Assembly (NCBI GenBank): GCA_963924555.1 | Contig: OZ004592.1 | Coordinates: 1,984,001-2,048,000, forward strand | DNA from: Crambe crambe | Lineage: Eukaryota; Porifera; Demospongiae; Poecilosclerida; Crambeidae | Direction of reading: 5' to 3' | DNA length: 64,000 bases | Part shown: piece after piece, positions 46,465 to 60,377 of the stretch | Numbering within the stretch: position 1 is the first letter of the stretch | Layout: each line of letters begins with the position of its first letter | Position numbers and translations under genes: made by a program | The notes under the pieces: generated by a model | Seen by the model: the letters and a program-made list of their open reading frames with translations, nothing else | Told to the model about the DNA's origin: nothing | The model's database searches: none

Positions 46465-49400
46465 AGTTCTAATTCTGGACTACGTGGCTCTACTTCTTCA
46501 AATTCACGGTCATCATCATATCGTTCAAGCTCCTCCCCTTCCCCCTCCCTATCACTGTATTATCCCTCACCCGCACGGAAACAGCAACTCCAAAATGGAA
46601 ATACGCCCAAAAATTTATCCCATCCGGTAGTAACTCTGGGAAGTAAGGCAACAATGAATGGACAAGTGGATGAACCCAAAAAACACAATACTCGGAGCTT
46701 TCCAGCCAATTCATCAAGTTCCACACCAACACAAGTCCCGCTGGGTGTTTCTAGGGATCTTCCCCCTGGTAAAACCCGTGCTAATAGTGACTCATCTCTA
46801 CTGGAGGATACCAGAAAACCTCCGCCTCTTCAGTTGTCAGGAAGCATCCACACCCCTCGCAAAGCACTATCATCTTCGCCCCAATCACCTCACCCCCCTA
46901 GTGTGGTGGGACAAGCCTCTCGTTACATTTCAGGAGTGCTAGCCAAGCGGGAAAGGTCAGGGGGTCTCCATGCTGTTCCCCTTGCCAATGGTAGGCACAC
47001 CGTTTCCACAGATGTATCAATTGAACAAGAGATGCATTCAAGAACGGATGAGACTGAGTGTAAAGTAGATCCTGTAATCACAGCCACAGCCACAAAGAAT
47101 AAAAATGGTGCCACTCTGGGTGATAGTAATTCAGTAGACCTTGATAACCAACAGAGTTTCTTGGCTGACGTTTTCTCGGGATTTTCCGAAGTCACTGAAA
47201 ATTCGCGTGAGAGTATAGATGGTGGAGCAATATCGAGGCAGTCCACACTATCCTCATCCAGTTCCTTCACTTTCGAATCCTTTGAGCAGCTAAAAAGCCC
47301 AAGGACACCAAACAGCTCCACTACTCCTCCACCTCAGAGCTTTGCATCTGGGCTCAAATTCATTGACACTGATTCCCAACCAAGTCCAGTACAACTGGAT
47401 TTCAAAGAGCCCACAGTGATTCGAGGTCACATGCAAAAAACCAATGTGGTGTATGCGTCACATGACAACAGTGATACCATTGTAACGAGGATTCCAAGCA
47501 GTGGGTTCTTTGATCCCAGTCAGACGCAGAGCCAAGCAGACTTCATCAATGGACCTCCCTTGGGTTTGCAGGACATCCACAGTGTAGGGATTGCTCCTGT
47601 GGAGAAGAAGGTAGAGGCTGATGGTGGTAGTGATAAGGGAAAAGGAAGAGAGAATAGAAAATCAAGACACTCAAAATCTCCCCTCCGGCATTTGAAGAGG
47701 AGCCTTGCTGATAAGATTGTGGAGGAAGATGAAGCAGGATTAGGCAATGGGCAAGATGAAGTGCCTAGGGACTCACGTAGAGGTAATGATAAGAAGGAGA
47801 AAAAAAATCTTGCCAAGAAGAGATCCATTAGTACTTCTTCGACTGCAGAAAAGTTGCCAGAGCAGATGAAGTCTGGGCCACGTGAGAAGAAGATATCCAG
47901 TTCTTTGCGTAAACCTTCATTCTTCCTCTCACCAAAACACCAGAAAGTCTCACGGAGTTTCAGGGAAGACAGTCACACACGTGAGAAATCACTTTCCCCC
48001 GACTGCGGAGGTTTGAGTAAATTCAGTATGCCCAATCTTGCTTCCCCATCTCCCTCTCCTGGTTTGAGTCGGGAAGTGACTCCGGAGAGCGGAGCTTCAG
48101 ACAGCAGCACTTCCAGCGGCAAAAGAAAGAGAACGTCTCTACGTAACATAATGAGAAGTTTAGTCGGTGGTGGTGGCGGGAGCAAAGATGAGGCAGCAAA
48201 GTCATCAAAGTCGGCCAAGGGTGGTATTGATAATCCAGTTGTGTTAAAGACATACAAAATATTTGAGGATGAGTTGCCATCTCTGCCTCCCAATGATGTT
48301 CCTGTTGATATTGAAATCAAAATGAGAGATTCTGCTAATACAAAGACTGAAGATGCCAAAAGGACGTCTAATTCTAACCCTCACGAGGAACATTACCAAG
48401 AACGTTGTGTTGATGGCCCTCCTTCTGATACAACAGTGGACAAACCTCATGAGGAACATTACCAAGAACGTTGTGTTGATGGCCCTCCTTCTGATACAAC
48501 AGTGGACAAACCTCATGAGGAACATTACCAAGAACGTTGTGTTGATGGCCCTCCTTCTGATACAACAGTGGACAAAGTCGCCATTTCTAGTGTGAATAAG
48601 TCAGATCATAGTAGCAACAGTAAACATACAACTATAACTGCTGGCAACTCAGAGTCTACTTTAAACAGCCAAAGTGGTGACTTTTCCATGTCCAGTCTTA
48701 CAGACGAGCAGGAAGTGGCAAACCATCCAGGAAAGACCCGTAAGAAGGATGATGTAGTCTCTTCAAAAACTGGTAAAGTTACAGGCAAGAAAACTTTATT
48801 GTCTTCTAGGGGCAAGAAGGCTTCCACATCAGCTTCCAAAGTTGTTGGAAGTAAAACCAATCCTGTGTCGACTAGGACTCCATATCTACCCAGTCCATAT
48901 GCGCCCAAAAAGACTAGCATAACTTCTGACAGGTTCTCACCTAGAAGTAGTCCACGCTCATCCACAAGAAGTACTGGAAGCAGCACTACCTCTGGCTCAA
49001 GGACTCCAAAGTCATCCATATCAAGAACGAGTCCCATTCCTAACAGTACTCTCTCCCCAAAAGGAACAAGTCCCATTCCTAATAGTACTCTCTCTCCAAA
49101 AGGAACCAGTCCTGCTTCTTCTAGAAAGAAGATAAGCAGCACCGGACGAGAATCACCGAAGGTATCCAATGTGTCTCCCAGATCATCCCCCAGGAGCAGT
49201 CCTCTGTCCTCCAAGAAATCCAATTCTACTTCATCCACAAAAGATCTTGGAAAAGCCACAACGGGAAAAACTCCATCTTCTCTGAACCGTTCCTCACCAA
49301 AACCAAGTCCAGTATCTTCACCACGGAAGATAGTCGTAAAAACCACATGTACCCCACGAGAATCTCCTACTAGCAGTCCTAATGAGGTGAGGAAGACCCT

Positions 49401-52400
49401 GCAATCTACTACATCGCCTCCCAAAGCTAGTCCTTTACTTACAAGAAAGATCTCTGGATCTAAAACATCAATTGACTCTACTGTAAGTAAGTCGTCATCT
49501 AAAAAGACTCTCTCAAGTTCAGGAGGATCCTCTCCTTTATCAGTGTCCCCTCGATCCTCGGGAAGGAAGCCAGCTGCTCCTCGTCTCAGTAAAGTGTCTT
49601 TGGACTCCTCAAAGCAATCGGACGCTCCAAGTAAATCTCCAAGTTTCTCTCGTTTCTCTAAAGCACGGCAACCTATAAAACTGAGGTCACCTGATCAGAG
49701 TAAAGTACCATCCCCTCTTCCAAAACGTGAAGAAAAAGACAAGCAACTAACACTCAGCCTAAGTAAGGCATCATCAGCTCTCTCAGCACAACTCTCTCCT
49801 AATACCTTAAGGAAAAGAAGACTTGGTGTTTCGGCCACACATTCCCCCTTAGCATCACCTTTGGATGCACCTAAAAATTTTGTTCTGGATGTACCTAATA
49901 GTAGTCTTGCCTCTGAGTCTCCAATTATGAACTTGAATGTTGATTCCCTCTTAGCCGGTGTGGAACAGAAACTCAGTGTGATGGTCAAGTCTCAGTCCGG
50001 TACTGATCAAGATGCAGATTCTGAGACTCCCATTCCAAAATCCAGCCATCAGCGTGAGTCACCCTCACCTCCGGAGAGTTTTGAGACTCCTGAGTCTTCT
50101 CCTCTTATGGCACTCAAGAGTAAAGACAAGGAAGAAACCATGAAAGGTCCCAACAACAAGCAAAGTGGAACCACCAAAGGGTCCTCCAAAGTGAATGCTA
50201 AGAATAAGGATCATCTGAAGACCATAGAAGAGAATAAAACTCAAAAAATATCGCCTCTTTTGAATAAGAAGAAATCAGAACCTCCCTCTCTCTCCTCATC
50301 AGCGGCTTCCAAGAAATCATTTACTGCATCACGCCCACCAAAGCCGCCTCCAGTGAAAATGAACTCTGAGCCACATCTATCAACCAAGAAGACTAGCACC
50401 ACTGAGAAGCCTTCTGTTAGTGCTACTGGGATGAACAGACCTCGACTCATGATTGCCACAGATCCCCTCTCTGCCCCTTCATCACAGACTAATTTCACCA
50501 AGAAGACATCAAAAGTCTCGGATACAAGTGCCTCTAGCTCTTCCACTACTAGCTTGACCAGTGGAGCAAAGATGCTCAAGTCCAAATCTGGTTCTGAGGT
50601 GATGGGGAAAGGTGCTTCGCAGACACTGAATCGGGGGACCAATTTGAGTAGATCGACAAGGATTAGAAAGTCATCTCATATTCGACCAGGTTCGGCCAAT
50701 ACAACACCACGTAGGATCTCTGTTGCCACTCCTGCTTCTTCTACACAGCACTCCTCCACTTCGACTCTAAGCCGGCCTTCCTCAGGACAACCTTCCACTC
50801 GCAAATCCATTCGCAGGATGAGCAGTGGTGAGCTTCTGACTAAGAAGATCCGTCCAGGCTCCAGTAGCACACTAACCAGGGAGAAGAGACCTTCTGTAGC
50901 TGCCTCTAGTGGTCTTGGAGTTGGCAGCACGGGGAGTGTCTATGCTTCCATGCGCAGGCCAAAATCTAGCTCTGTTCTTCGACCAAGTGTCACTGGAACA
51001 GGACCTGGTTTGACTCGATCCTCAGCTACAATGTCCATGCGACTCCCTCGTTCCTCAATCGGACAGAGGACTAGTACACTGCGGAGGAGTAGCAAAGGGG
51101 CACCGCCTTCCACAGTGATAACAGAGCCTCCTCTCTCCCCCTCCAGGAGCAGCACTTTGAAGAGAGTCAGTAACTCTGGCACTCTGAGGAAGACCAGCAG
51201 TCCTGGAGAGGTCTTGTCTGCTTTTGACCACATCAGTGCTCAAGCTTCAGTGTGAGTAAATTTATAGTCATGCAGCAGCACCGGGTGTTTAATAGGAACA
51301 GTTATGTAACAGCACCGGGTGTTTAATAGGAACAGTTATGTAACAGCATCGGGTATTTAACATAATTATAAGAGTCATAAAGAATCTTGGGTCTCTAATG
51401 AAGACTACCTAGTACATAAAATCCTTGGGCCTTTAGTATAGTACCATCTATACATGCACATATTACTATTTGGAGTATGTAGTATATAATTGCTGGCTAA
51501 GTACATATGAGACTGTGTTTAATCGGCCACATCTACCTCCCCCCTGCCAATGATAGTTTCCGTGAACTAAATCATGCATGTCATGATTTCTCAGATGCTT
51601 AAGCTTCCATGTAAATGCCACATGGTTAGAAAGTTCCCATATAACACCTTAGGGAACAGTCTTTAGATGTATAAGCATTATAAGTTTAGTCAATAGTTAC
51701 ATGCAACTCACCTCTCATCATCCTCATCTTGTAGTTCTCTATTTGATTCTACAATGTACTGGTGTTTTATTTCTTTATTAGGCTGACCTCATCCGATCAC
51801 CGTCGAGCTGTGCGTCCAAAGCTGCGACAGAAGGCCTCTGCCAGTCACTTGAAGATGCTCCGTCAGCGAAAGGATGTGACCTCAGAGCTGGTGACAGAAG
51901 GTGACGAATCCTCGGGTATCGATCCCAATACTTATTCCACCTACATGGGTAGGTACATTTGCATGCAGCTACATGTGAGATGTACAGATATGTACATGGA
52001 AGTCCATGTAGGTTTGCATACATGCAGCTACTCTAGCAGTTTATAATGGTTGGACTATCTCCGGACCATTCAGCCCTAAATGTACTAGTAGTCATGAGTT
52101 ATGGAGAGCTAAAGCCAAAATTAATTAGTTTCTGGTACCTGAGAATGTTGTAATACTATTTAAGGACCTTAAGACTGTCACATAATAATGCTATTTTAAG
52201 GATCAATTGTTATCTTAAAGCTAAGTTCTTACCTAAAGACTTGGGCAGCCATGCATCTCTTTTTTAGCCTCGTAAGCAGGTTAGTGCATATTTCAGTTGA
52301 TTGATGTAGTATACTGGACAAACGTGACATGATCCTGGCAGTGCATTCATGTAGGGATAATGGATGGGATTTGGCATGATAAGCTTGCTGCAGGACTTAA

Positions 52401-55400
52401 TTGTATCATTCATTGAGTTCCAGTGCATGTCGTCCATTCAACTTTGGTAATTATTGTCCCAATGGAATATTGATAGCTAATTGTTGCTCTTATGGCAGTA
52501 GCTGACTATGAAGCTATAATTATTATAACAATTTGTAGTTTCGTTTTTGAAGACATGAGAGCTTGCATGCTCGCCACATAGTGAGCCATGCAACTTTAAG
52601 CAATGATCCCAAAGTACAATTGCTAATGTGCATCCAAGAATTGGTTAGGCACTGAATCTCATAGCTAGCTAAAGATTATACAGACATGCAGTGGAATAAT
52701 AATAAAGTATCCAGTTCATCAGAATTAGTTGGTATAGTAATCATGAGCTATAGGTATATCATGATCTGTACCACATTATGCTGTTTACAAAATAGAGAGA
52801 GAGAGAAGAAAGAAAGAAGCTATAGAGAAGTGATTTGGAAAATTCCTAGTCAAAAAATCCTGTAACCTTGATGTAGCCTTGATGTATTAAACCCACACAC
52901 TCCCCCATATAGACCAGAGCATTTAGTACTACCATCCCACACAGCAGTTTAACGAGCTATATACTGCACTCTGTGTCATTACTCAGTATATTATATTATA
53001 TACTAAAGCCTGCATGCATGGGAAATTAGTAAGCCCTCTACATGTTTGTTGTATGTCAACAGATGTCTTATTAAGTCATATCGCTTTGCTTAATGTTCAG
53101 TCTCATACTGCCTGCCAATTATCTTATCATTTAGCAAGCAACTGATCACAATTATATTCTCGGTAATCTGTGGCCCAGATTCTAATTGGTCACATGATTG
53201 CATAACAAGCTCTTCGTGGAGTATATAAGAAATCAATGCTAGTTAGACTACACATGCTCCACACCCCACCAGCTCTTTGAGATCAATAGTCATCATCTTG
53301 CTCCAGTAGCTCAGTCACAAAAGAAGTTGATAATGCTATCATTGTACTTCTGCATAGACTTTTAAAAGTGTTTTCTAAGCTTAGCTATTAGCATCTATAT
53401 TATATACGTATATCAGTTGGAGGATTCATACATCAACCATGATTTACTGCAGTACATATGCACCAGGCCGTAAGGACTACAAGTGTAATTTACTATCAGT
53501 TCATAAGCACTAGCTAAACCATAAAGAATGGTGTAGTTAAAGATTTGCTTCAGTTCACTAGGCTTTAATAAAAAGGCTATTAGAATAGTGTATAGTTAAA
53601 GATTTGCTTCAGTCCATAAGTAGTGGGCCATAAAGGCTATTAAAATAGTTGCCTGTTTTGCTTCAGTACATATGTATTCACCAGGCTTTTAGTGTAAACT
53701 ATACTTCAACTTTAGCCGGCTAGCTTCAAATTTATCCCTGTTTGTATGCAGCTAAGAAGAACCTTGCACCCTCTGCCGTGGCTGGCCTTGCAGCGAGCGT
53801 GGACTTCTCCACCGTAAAGCTTCGCAAGACAGGGACACTCCAGCAGATGCTGTCGGACCAGGCCGGTTCTCCTGCCATTAATGCACCAGGGACCCCCAAT
53901 CCTACCGAACACAACACCATCCATCCCGTCATGCTCCTCCAGATCAAAGGTGACAGAGATGCAGTGTATTGGGTCTGTGTACATGCTGAAAAAAAAAGGG
54001 GAAAGGGGAGGAGAGGAGGGGGAATGATCTACCTATGAGGACTATCATAATTAGTATGTATGAATGAATGGGGTGTAGAGTGACTGGCTTCTTCTTGTTG
54101 TTCCTCCCCCTCCCCTCTCCTCCCCCTAATCTTAGGAAATGTGACATATTTACGAAGAAGAATGTATCAAGTATTTACATGTTTCATCCCCCCTCTTCCT
54201 CTCCCCCTCCACATCCCCCTCCTCCTCTTCCCCTCCCCTCCTCCTCCTCTCCCCTTCCTTCCCCCATTTTCAGGTCGTCGCAATATTCAAACTCGATTGG
54301 TGGAGCCGTCTGCCAACTCCCTCAACTCAGGGGATGTATTTCTGGTGCTGAGCAAGGATAAACTCTTCCACTGGGTGGGGAAATCAGCCAACGTCATTGA
54401 AAAAGCTCGGGTAAGTTCATGCATGAAGGACATCCAGTACCAGTGAAAGTATGTATGTGTGATCATGTACTGTACTGTGTTGCTTAATCAGGACATAGCA
54501 AGTCCTAATCTCATTTGGAATTTGACTAGATATGGGGAAATTGGTTGTAAATTCCCTGAGTCAGGCTGTTGTTTCAAGAACACATAGCTACTGTAATACT
54601 GAAGATAAAAGATATAATGATCCACATATTTATAGTACCTCCCAGAAGTGCTTTTGATGTGGTTATTGGTTGAAACTCATTTCCAGGAACCAATGTTTTG
54701 CTTAGAACTATGTACTTGCTTGATTGGTTTGATGTCCTTTCACTTATGATTTGTGTGTGGGAGCCATATCTTGCTAGTTACCAGAGAGAGTAATGACTAT
54801 ACTCACTCTATGGAATTTGCTTTCAAATCAGAGACATGTGATTTTCAATGGGTTAGTTGTGATTCTCCAAGCTTAATGGGATAATGATGTTCCTCTACAG
54901 CTAATCCAAATGGTATCCCAGAAAGAGAACTAATTGCATACAAGTGGTAATTTACCTACAAATTTCTCCTCTTTTCTTTTCCCTTCTTTCCTTGGATCCT
55001 CTCTCCATATCGTTTCTTTTCCCCTCCCTCCTACTCTGGTTTTCCCTTCACCTTCCCTTTCTCTCCCCCTCACCCCCTCCCTCACTTACCCTCCCTCTCT
55101 CTCCCCTTCTTTCCTCTCTTCCCCTCCCCTCTTCCTCCCCCTTCCTTTTTCCTCCTTCTCTCCCCCTCCCCTTTTCCTCCCTCTCTCCCCCCTCCCCTTT
55201 TCCTCCCTCTCTCCCCCCTCCCCCTTTCCTCCCTCTCTCCCCCTCTCAGGGATCAGATGTAGTGATGAGAATCATCCATAAGAAAGAGCTTGGTTGCAAA
55301 GCCACAGCAGCCACTGTCTTCAAGGAAGAAGATCGCTCCACCACCCAAACAAAGAAAGATACCATCTTCTGGGAACTCCTTGGTGGCAAGAAAGGTGTCA

Positions 55401-58400
55401 AATGTGAGTTTAATGTAGAGGAAGTGAGAGTGCATGTAGGAATAGCACTAAGCAGGGCCAGAAAGTGAGTAGACAGAAGTGAGTTTATGTAAGGAATAGC
55501 ATAAAGCAAAGGCCAGGATAAGTGAAGTGCTGTGGATACCTCCAAGTTACATAATTAATGATGTTTCTATAGCATCTGAATCAGTTCCTGGGGATGAAGT
55601 GTATGAGAGGGCGGTCAATTTGGCCACAACAGTCTACCAACTCGAGGGAGACAAAGATTCCGCCCAGTTTGTCCCCATTCATGAAGGAATAACGAAAATG
55701 ATTACAGTTGCTCTCCTACAGACAAAAAGTGTAAGTCTAAACACTACACCTTCTCCTTCTTCGGAAATCCTACCTTCTCCTTTCATGTATGTAGATTCTC
55801 TTATTGGACTTTTACTCTGAAGTGTATGTGTGGATTGGACAGCAGTCTCCTTCCGGATTGAGAAAGAAAGCTGTGGAGTTGGGCAAGAAGATGTTTGAGA
55901 TGGGTTCCCGACCCCCTGTGTTCAACTTCCGGAGCAGTCCTGCTCGAGCGTCTGGGCGCTACCGGCCCAAGAGCTCCGTGAAGTCGCCTCGTCACTCAGT
56001 CCTCAATGCAAGTGGGCGGAGGACATCAAGGGTGTCTAAAGTTGACATGAAGCCTCGTCCAGACTGGGCTCTCTTTGCAAGGTGGAGTAGCTACTGTAGG
56101 CTCTATGTGGATGTGTGTGGGAGCACTAGAATACACTAGGAACCAACTCCACTGTTCATTTCCCAGCCATTTCAAGGAATTGAGCGAATGTCCTGCCAAA
56201 TTTATCAAACTTTGATCGGTCAAGTTTCCTATTTTGGTCAGCATGGGAATGACCCGAGAAGAAACTTACATTCATAATTAACCTCAGCCTGAAATTGACC
56301 AACCAGATTGTTGCTTATTCTAGAGATCTAATTATGGCAGAATTGATGTTGATATTTTGTTATAGGGTCACTGAGGGCTCAGAGCACATTCTCTTTCGGG
56401 AAAAGTTCAGTGACTGGCCAGAGCAAGGTCGCATCATCAAGATGAAAGGACATGTTTCTTCAGGCGAGGTGCAGGTTCGTTCCTTTTTTTGTCCGCAACT
56501 TGCCATCCTTCTTCCAAGAAGTTTGTGGAGGAGGTTGAATCCATGAATATATGTATGCTGGTCCATAGAATTTTGCATGATGTTGTGTTGTCTTCTGCAG
56601 AAGCGACCGACTCTTCAAGTTGAGCTGCAGCCAGCAGATGTGGACAAGATGCTGAAGGAGCAGCCAGCATTTGAGGGGCTGAGATTAGAAGGAGACAACA
56701 TCTACAGGGGACAAGGAAACTACAAAGTCTCCAAGTAAGTTGAGAGAGAGAGAGAGAGAGATCACTGCATGCAACATTCCATCAGCTCACCACTCAAAAA
56801 GCAATTTTTGTACCAATACAGTGTCGCACATTACATTCAATGGAGCAGCAGTACTAATTTGTAATCACTCCCACTCCTACAGGTCATCCTTTGCATGCAA
56901 CCGTGCACGCACCATTGAAGTCAAGAAGTGGGTCATCAAGGAGTTTGATAATGTAGTCATCCCCAATCAGCAGCTTGGTGTCTTTTATACCGGTGAAGCT
57001 TACGTGGTCAGATGGGGCTTTCAAATCACGGTTAGTTCGCTAATGTAAATACTGCGTGTGTAGTGATATCAGGGAGTTCTATATTATAGGTGGTTCGGGA
57101 ACTCGAAGGTCTGGTTCCAGGAAAAGGTTTATTTGCTCGAGATCGTGAGTACCAAAGGAGTCTGCAGGAAGCCAGGAATGGTGGGAAGACAGTGCAGCAG
57201 ACGCCTCCCAAGAAGAAGAGGGGCAATGCTCCTGGGGAGGACTTTGACTCTGATAGCAGCGACGAGGAGAATGAGGAAGAGAAGAGACTGCTGGAGTCTG
57301 GTGGTCGTGACAGATGTGCCTACTTCTTCTGGCAGGGTGAGCAGCATTAATCAATATTCCACATGGGTAGCTATGGTATGTCAGAGTCAGGATGGGCACT
57401 TGGCAATGTCCCAATCATCATAGTACTCTAATTGTAGTTTTAAGTAGAGGCTATAGTAGTCTGTATATGAACCTCAGTATCGTTTTTAATTAATTTACCA
57501 TCATGGCATTGGCTGTGATAGTGAAAGTATACATAGAAACTCTTCACAAATAAAATAATTATTAGCTATTAGCTAGAACTGCTGTTACTTGCTTAATTTC
57601 CCACATCTGTCTTAGAGTAGGAATTTTGTCAGGAATGATGAGTTACACACCAGTTAATAACTAATGTAGAATCAAGATGAAAGGTAAAAAGTGAATGCGA
57701 AACAGACTTTAGCTGTATTGTTATTGCTGTGCACATTTGTAGAGGATTTTTACACTTATGATTTATACAGGTGAGAATTGCACCGTAAATGAGAAGGGGG
57801 CATCAGCTGTGATGACAGTGGAACTGGACAAGGAGAAGGGTCCCCAAATCAGAGTGATCCAGGGGAAAGAACCCCCGGCCTTCTTCAACCTCTTCAATGG
57901 AGGGATGATCATACTGAAGGGAAAGTAAGTCCAAGACATACTAGAGTAGCATTTTCATTTTTTATATGCCAACATAGCCAGCAATAATGAGCCTAGCCAA
58001 GAAGGATACATCCACTTTTTATTAATAATAAGAGGTACTCCACGACTCTATACCTTTTTTCAGGTCTGAGACAAATAGTCTACAATCTAAAAGCAGAGAA
58101 ACTCGCGTATTCTGTGCTCGAGTTCAAATGAAGGCAGAGGCCTGTTTGATGGAGGTGACACCCACTGATGAGAAGCGTTCAATCAGCTCATGTTTGCGAT
58201 CCAGAGGGTGCTTTGTCATTTATCACACGAGAAAAAGCCGGTTGTTTGTGTGGTACGGATCAAAGAGCACCAAGGCACTAAAGAAGTCCACAACAGTTGC
58301 AGCAAAGATGCTCAGGAATAGGTAGGGATTGTAGCTAGAACCTCTCTCGGACGCTTAATTGGGACCAGAAGAAAGTGTCCTGATTAGATTTCAGAGATTT

Positions 58401-59630
58401 AATATGCTAATATGCAAAAAGGTGTCCTGAATCTGTAACACTTCAGGGAGTGCATGTTTTGATTCAAAAATTAGAGGGAGGTAATTAGTACCACTGTGAG
58501 TTCTGGTATGTTGTAACACAGGCTAAATGGCGTAGAAATGATTAGAGTCGTTGAAGGTGAGGAACCAAATGACCTCTGCAGTCTCCTAGGGAACAAAGAA
58601 AGCTATGTCTCGCTTCTCAATGGTGAGAAAAGAGACACTGACATAAACTTTATTTTTATTTATTGCTAAATTCTCCACAGAGACTCGATTTCGTGAGTAC
58701 ACTCCTCGTTTGTTTGAACTGAATAGTGCCATTGGAGAGTTTTTGGCAAGTGAAATACTGTATCCAGCAAGAAGTGGAGACAATGAGGCCTTCACATTTG
58801 ACCAGTCTGACCTCTACTCTGCTGTACAACCAGGTACGTAAGTCAGAGAAAATTCTGGACCAACATTAAAGCTCTCCCTTCCTTTATATCCCTTCCTCCC
58901 CACCCTTCTCTCTCTAGCCATATTCCTACTGGATGGCTTCTCAGAGGTCTATGTATGGCTTGGATGGTGGCCAGAAGAAAAGAACAAGCTATTGAGAGAG
59001 GCCAATGCTACCACTGGTAGCTCTCATGCTCGCTGGCTGAGAGATAAGAAACTAGCCTTGGAAACAGCTCAACATTATGTTAAGGGTATATTTTGTTACC
59101 ACAACTATTGCCAAGTGTCATGCATGTACTTGATATCTTTGCACAGCTTGTAAGCGGATAAGAACTCCTAGAACATATGTAGTCAGTGCTGGAACGGAAC
59201 ACGAGCGATTCATAAATCTATTCCCATTTTGGGAGGAGAATAAGGCTGTCCAAGAACTGACTTGCAAGGTAAAGTCTATAGTAGTTATGTGTTAGTTGTA
59301 TAATACCTCCACCTGTGTATCCAGGGCAAAGTTGTGTCCAAGAGGGTTGACCTGGACATGGAACTCTTGAAGTACAGCAGAACAAAGTTTAAATTGGAAG
59401 AATTGAAACAGAAGCCACCTCCTGAAGGAGTGGATCCTGCAAAGCTTGAGACTTACCTCAGTGACGAGGACTTCAAGGTAAAAGAAGTCATGGGGGTTTT
59501 GACCTTATTATTATTTTGTTTCTATTTTGTTATGACACTGTAGAAAGTATTTAAAACAGACAGGGACTCATTTGCTAAACTACCACTGTGGAAACAAAAT
59601 AATCACAAAAAAGAAGTTGGACTTTTTTAA
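46465..59630 (+). CDS. SVIL: Supervillin (gelsolin-repeat and villin-headpiece protein)
   Basis: Membrane-associated actin-binding scaffold. Exons: 46465-51251, 51782-51948, 53752-53949, 54274-54410, 55250-55403, 55573-55730, 55795-56081, 56366-56474, 56601-56734, 56883-57030, 57090-57336, 57771-57924, 58064-58321, 58522-58622, 58681-58833, 58918-59085, 59147-59268, 59325-59477 and 59544-59630. The first is a 4.8-kb disordered Ser/Pro/Lys exon with an open 5' acceptor. Then [14 protein letters not shown] and [17 protein letters not shown] match the supervillin core. Gelsolin-like repeats follow, with [63 protein letters not shown] and [18 protein letters not shown]. The headpiece ends [16 protein letters not shown]-stop. 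With the exon at 25019-25138 the frame closes at 2,613 residues. Headpiece Lys of KKEK/KKAK is Val here. Confidence 0.92.
48379..48576 (+). repeat. Three in-frame 66-base repeats in the supervillin N-region
   Basis: Three consecutive 22-residue units ([20 protein letters not shown] plus DK), nearly identical at DNA level, so recently expanded. A second short duplication, [13 protein letters not shown], lies at about 49033-49095. Confidence 0.95.
51949..53751. other. Supervillin intron of 1.8 kb, nothing recognised
   Basis: The largest intron in the 3' part of the gene. It has imperfect repeats of AAAGATTTGCTTCAGT near 53539-53670 and a purine tract near 52794-52820. No exon or RNA gene is supported. 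Confidence 0.5.
54411..55249. other. Supervillin intron with long pyrimidine tract
   Basis: The last ~280 bases (about 54965-55247) are nearly pure C/T, abutting the 3' splice site of exon 6. A similar shorter tract precedes exon 5 (54187-54273). These read as Pro/Ser/Leu frames but are not coding. Confidence 0.8.
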
Positions 59631-59724
59631 TCAAATTCATTCATTCATCCATTTTACATGCACAAATAATAATAGTGTGTACTTTTATCTTATTTTTGTG
59701 TGAATCATTAAGGTCTATTGTTAT

Positions 59725-60050
59725 GATGAATGTCATCCAGCAGTCTGAACCAAACAAATACTGTGACACCAAAGGTGTAAAGGGGTCTGGTTCTGTAATT
59801 ATGGTCGTCATAATTATGACATGCAGAGAGACTCTGATCCTATTGTGATATGGAGGATCCAGTCATCAGGGAGACAGCAGAACAACACAATGTCTTCTTC
59901 ACCAATGTCAACTTGTAAACTCCCCAAGTTTTGTAACAGGACTCAGTCTTGGGGACGACAAGAAGAACACAATGAAGATATAGCGAACTAGCCAGCTTAC
60001 TTTTTCCCTTTGGTAAACTAGCTAACTATAATGTATACCTGAGCTGACTA
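59725..60050. pseudogene. Rearranged aldo-keto reductase fragments
   Basis: 59725-59905 in plus orientation resembles exons 5-6 of the reductase at 12634-14334 (CATCCAGCAGTCTGAAC, AATACTGTGACACCAAAGGT, GACTCTGATCCTATTGTGAT, GGAGGATCCAGTCATCA). 59935-60050 resembles exon 7 and the following intron in the opposite orientation (TTGGGGACGACAAGAAG, GTATACCTGAGCTGA). Frame breaks and missing exons make it a relic. It fills the convergent gap after supervillin. Confidence 0.75.
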
Positions 60051-60377
60051 GACCCCCATGGGTATAGGCACCAACTATGTGATTACTGCATGTGAAGGTA
60101 ATTCAGAAAGAAATCATACAGGTCGTACAAACCAGACACATCTGAAGGACAGAAGCTACTGATGGATAGAATGGGTCAAGAAAATGTCAAATTAATTTTG
60201 TGTCCACACAGGCTAGACAAAGACTAAGTTGTCATTGACTATCTGCACTCTGTGTCTGAGCCTGGGAGAAAATATGAATTATAGAGGCAAAGAGTGAGTA
60301 TATCCGCACAAAGTGGCCTTACACACATGTGCTTCCACTTATATGAGTGTATGATTTCAATAGACTATTCTATAGTG

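Noticed and set aside
48606-49424. Large minus-strand frame of 272 residues inside the supervillin exon
   Set aside because: It is the complement of a Ser/Pro-rich coding exon with biased codons; the plus frame has supervillin context and a consistent splice phase.
54934-55468. Ser/Pro/Leu/Phe-rich plus-strand ORFs
   Set aside because: They come from the pyrimidine tract before supervillin exon 6; only the downstream exon is coding.
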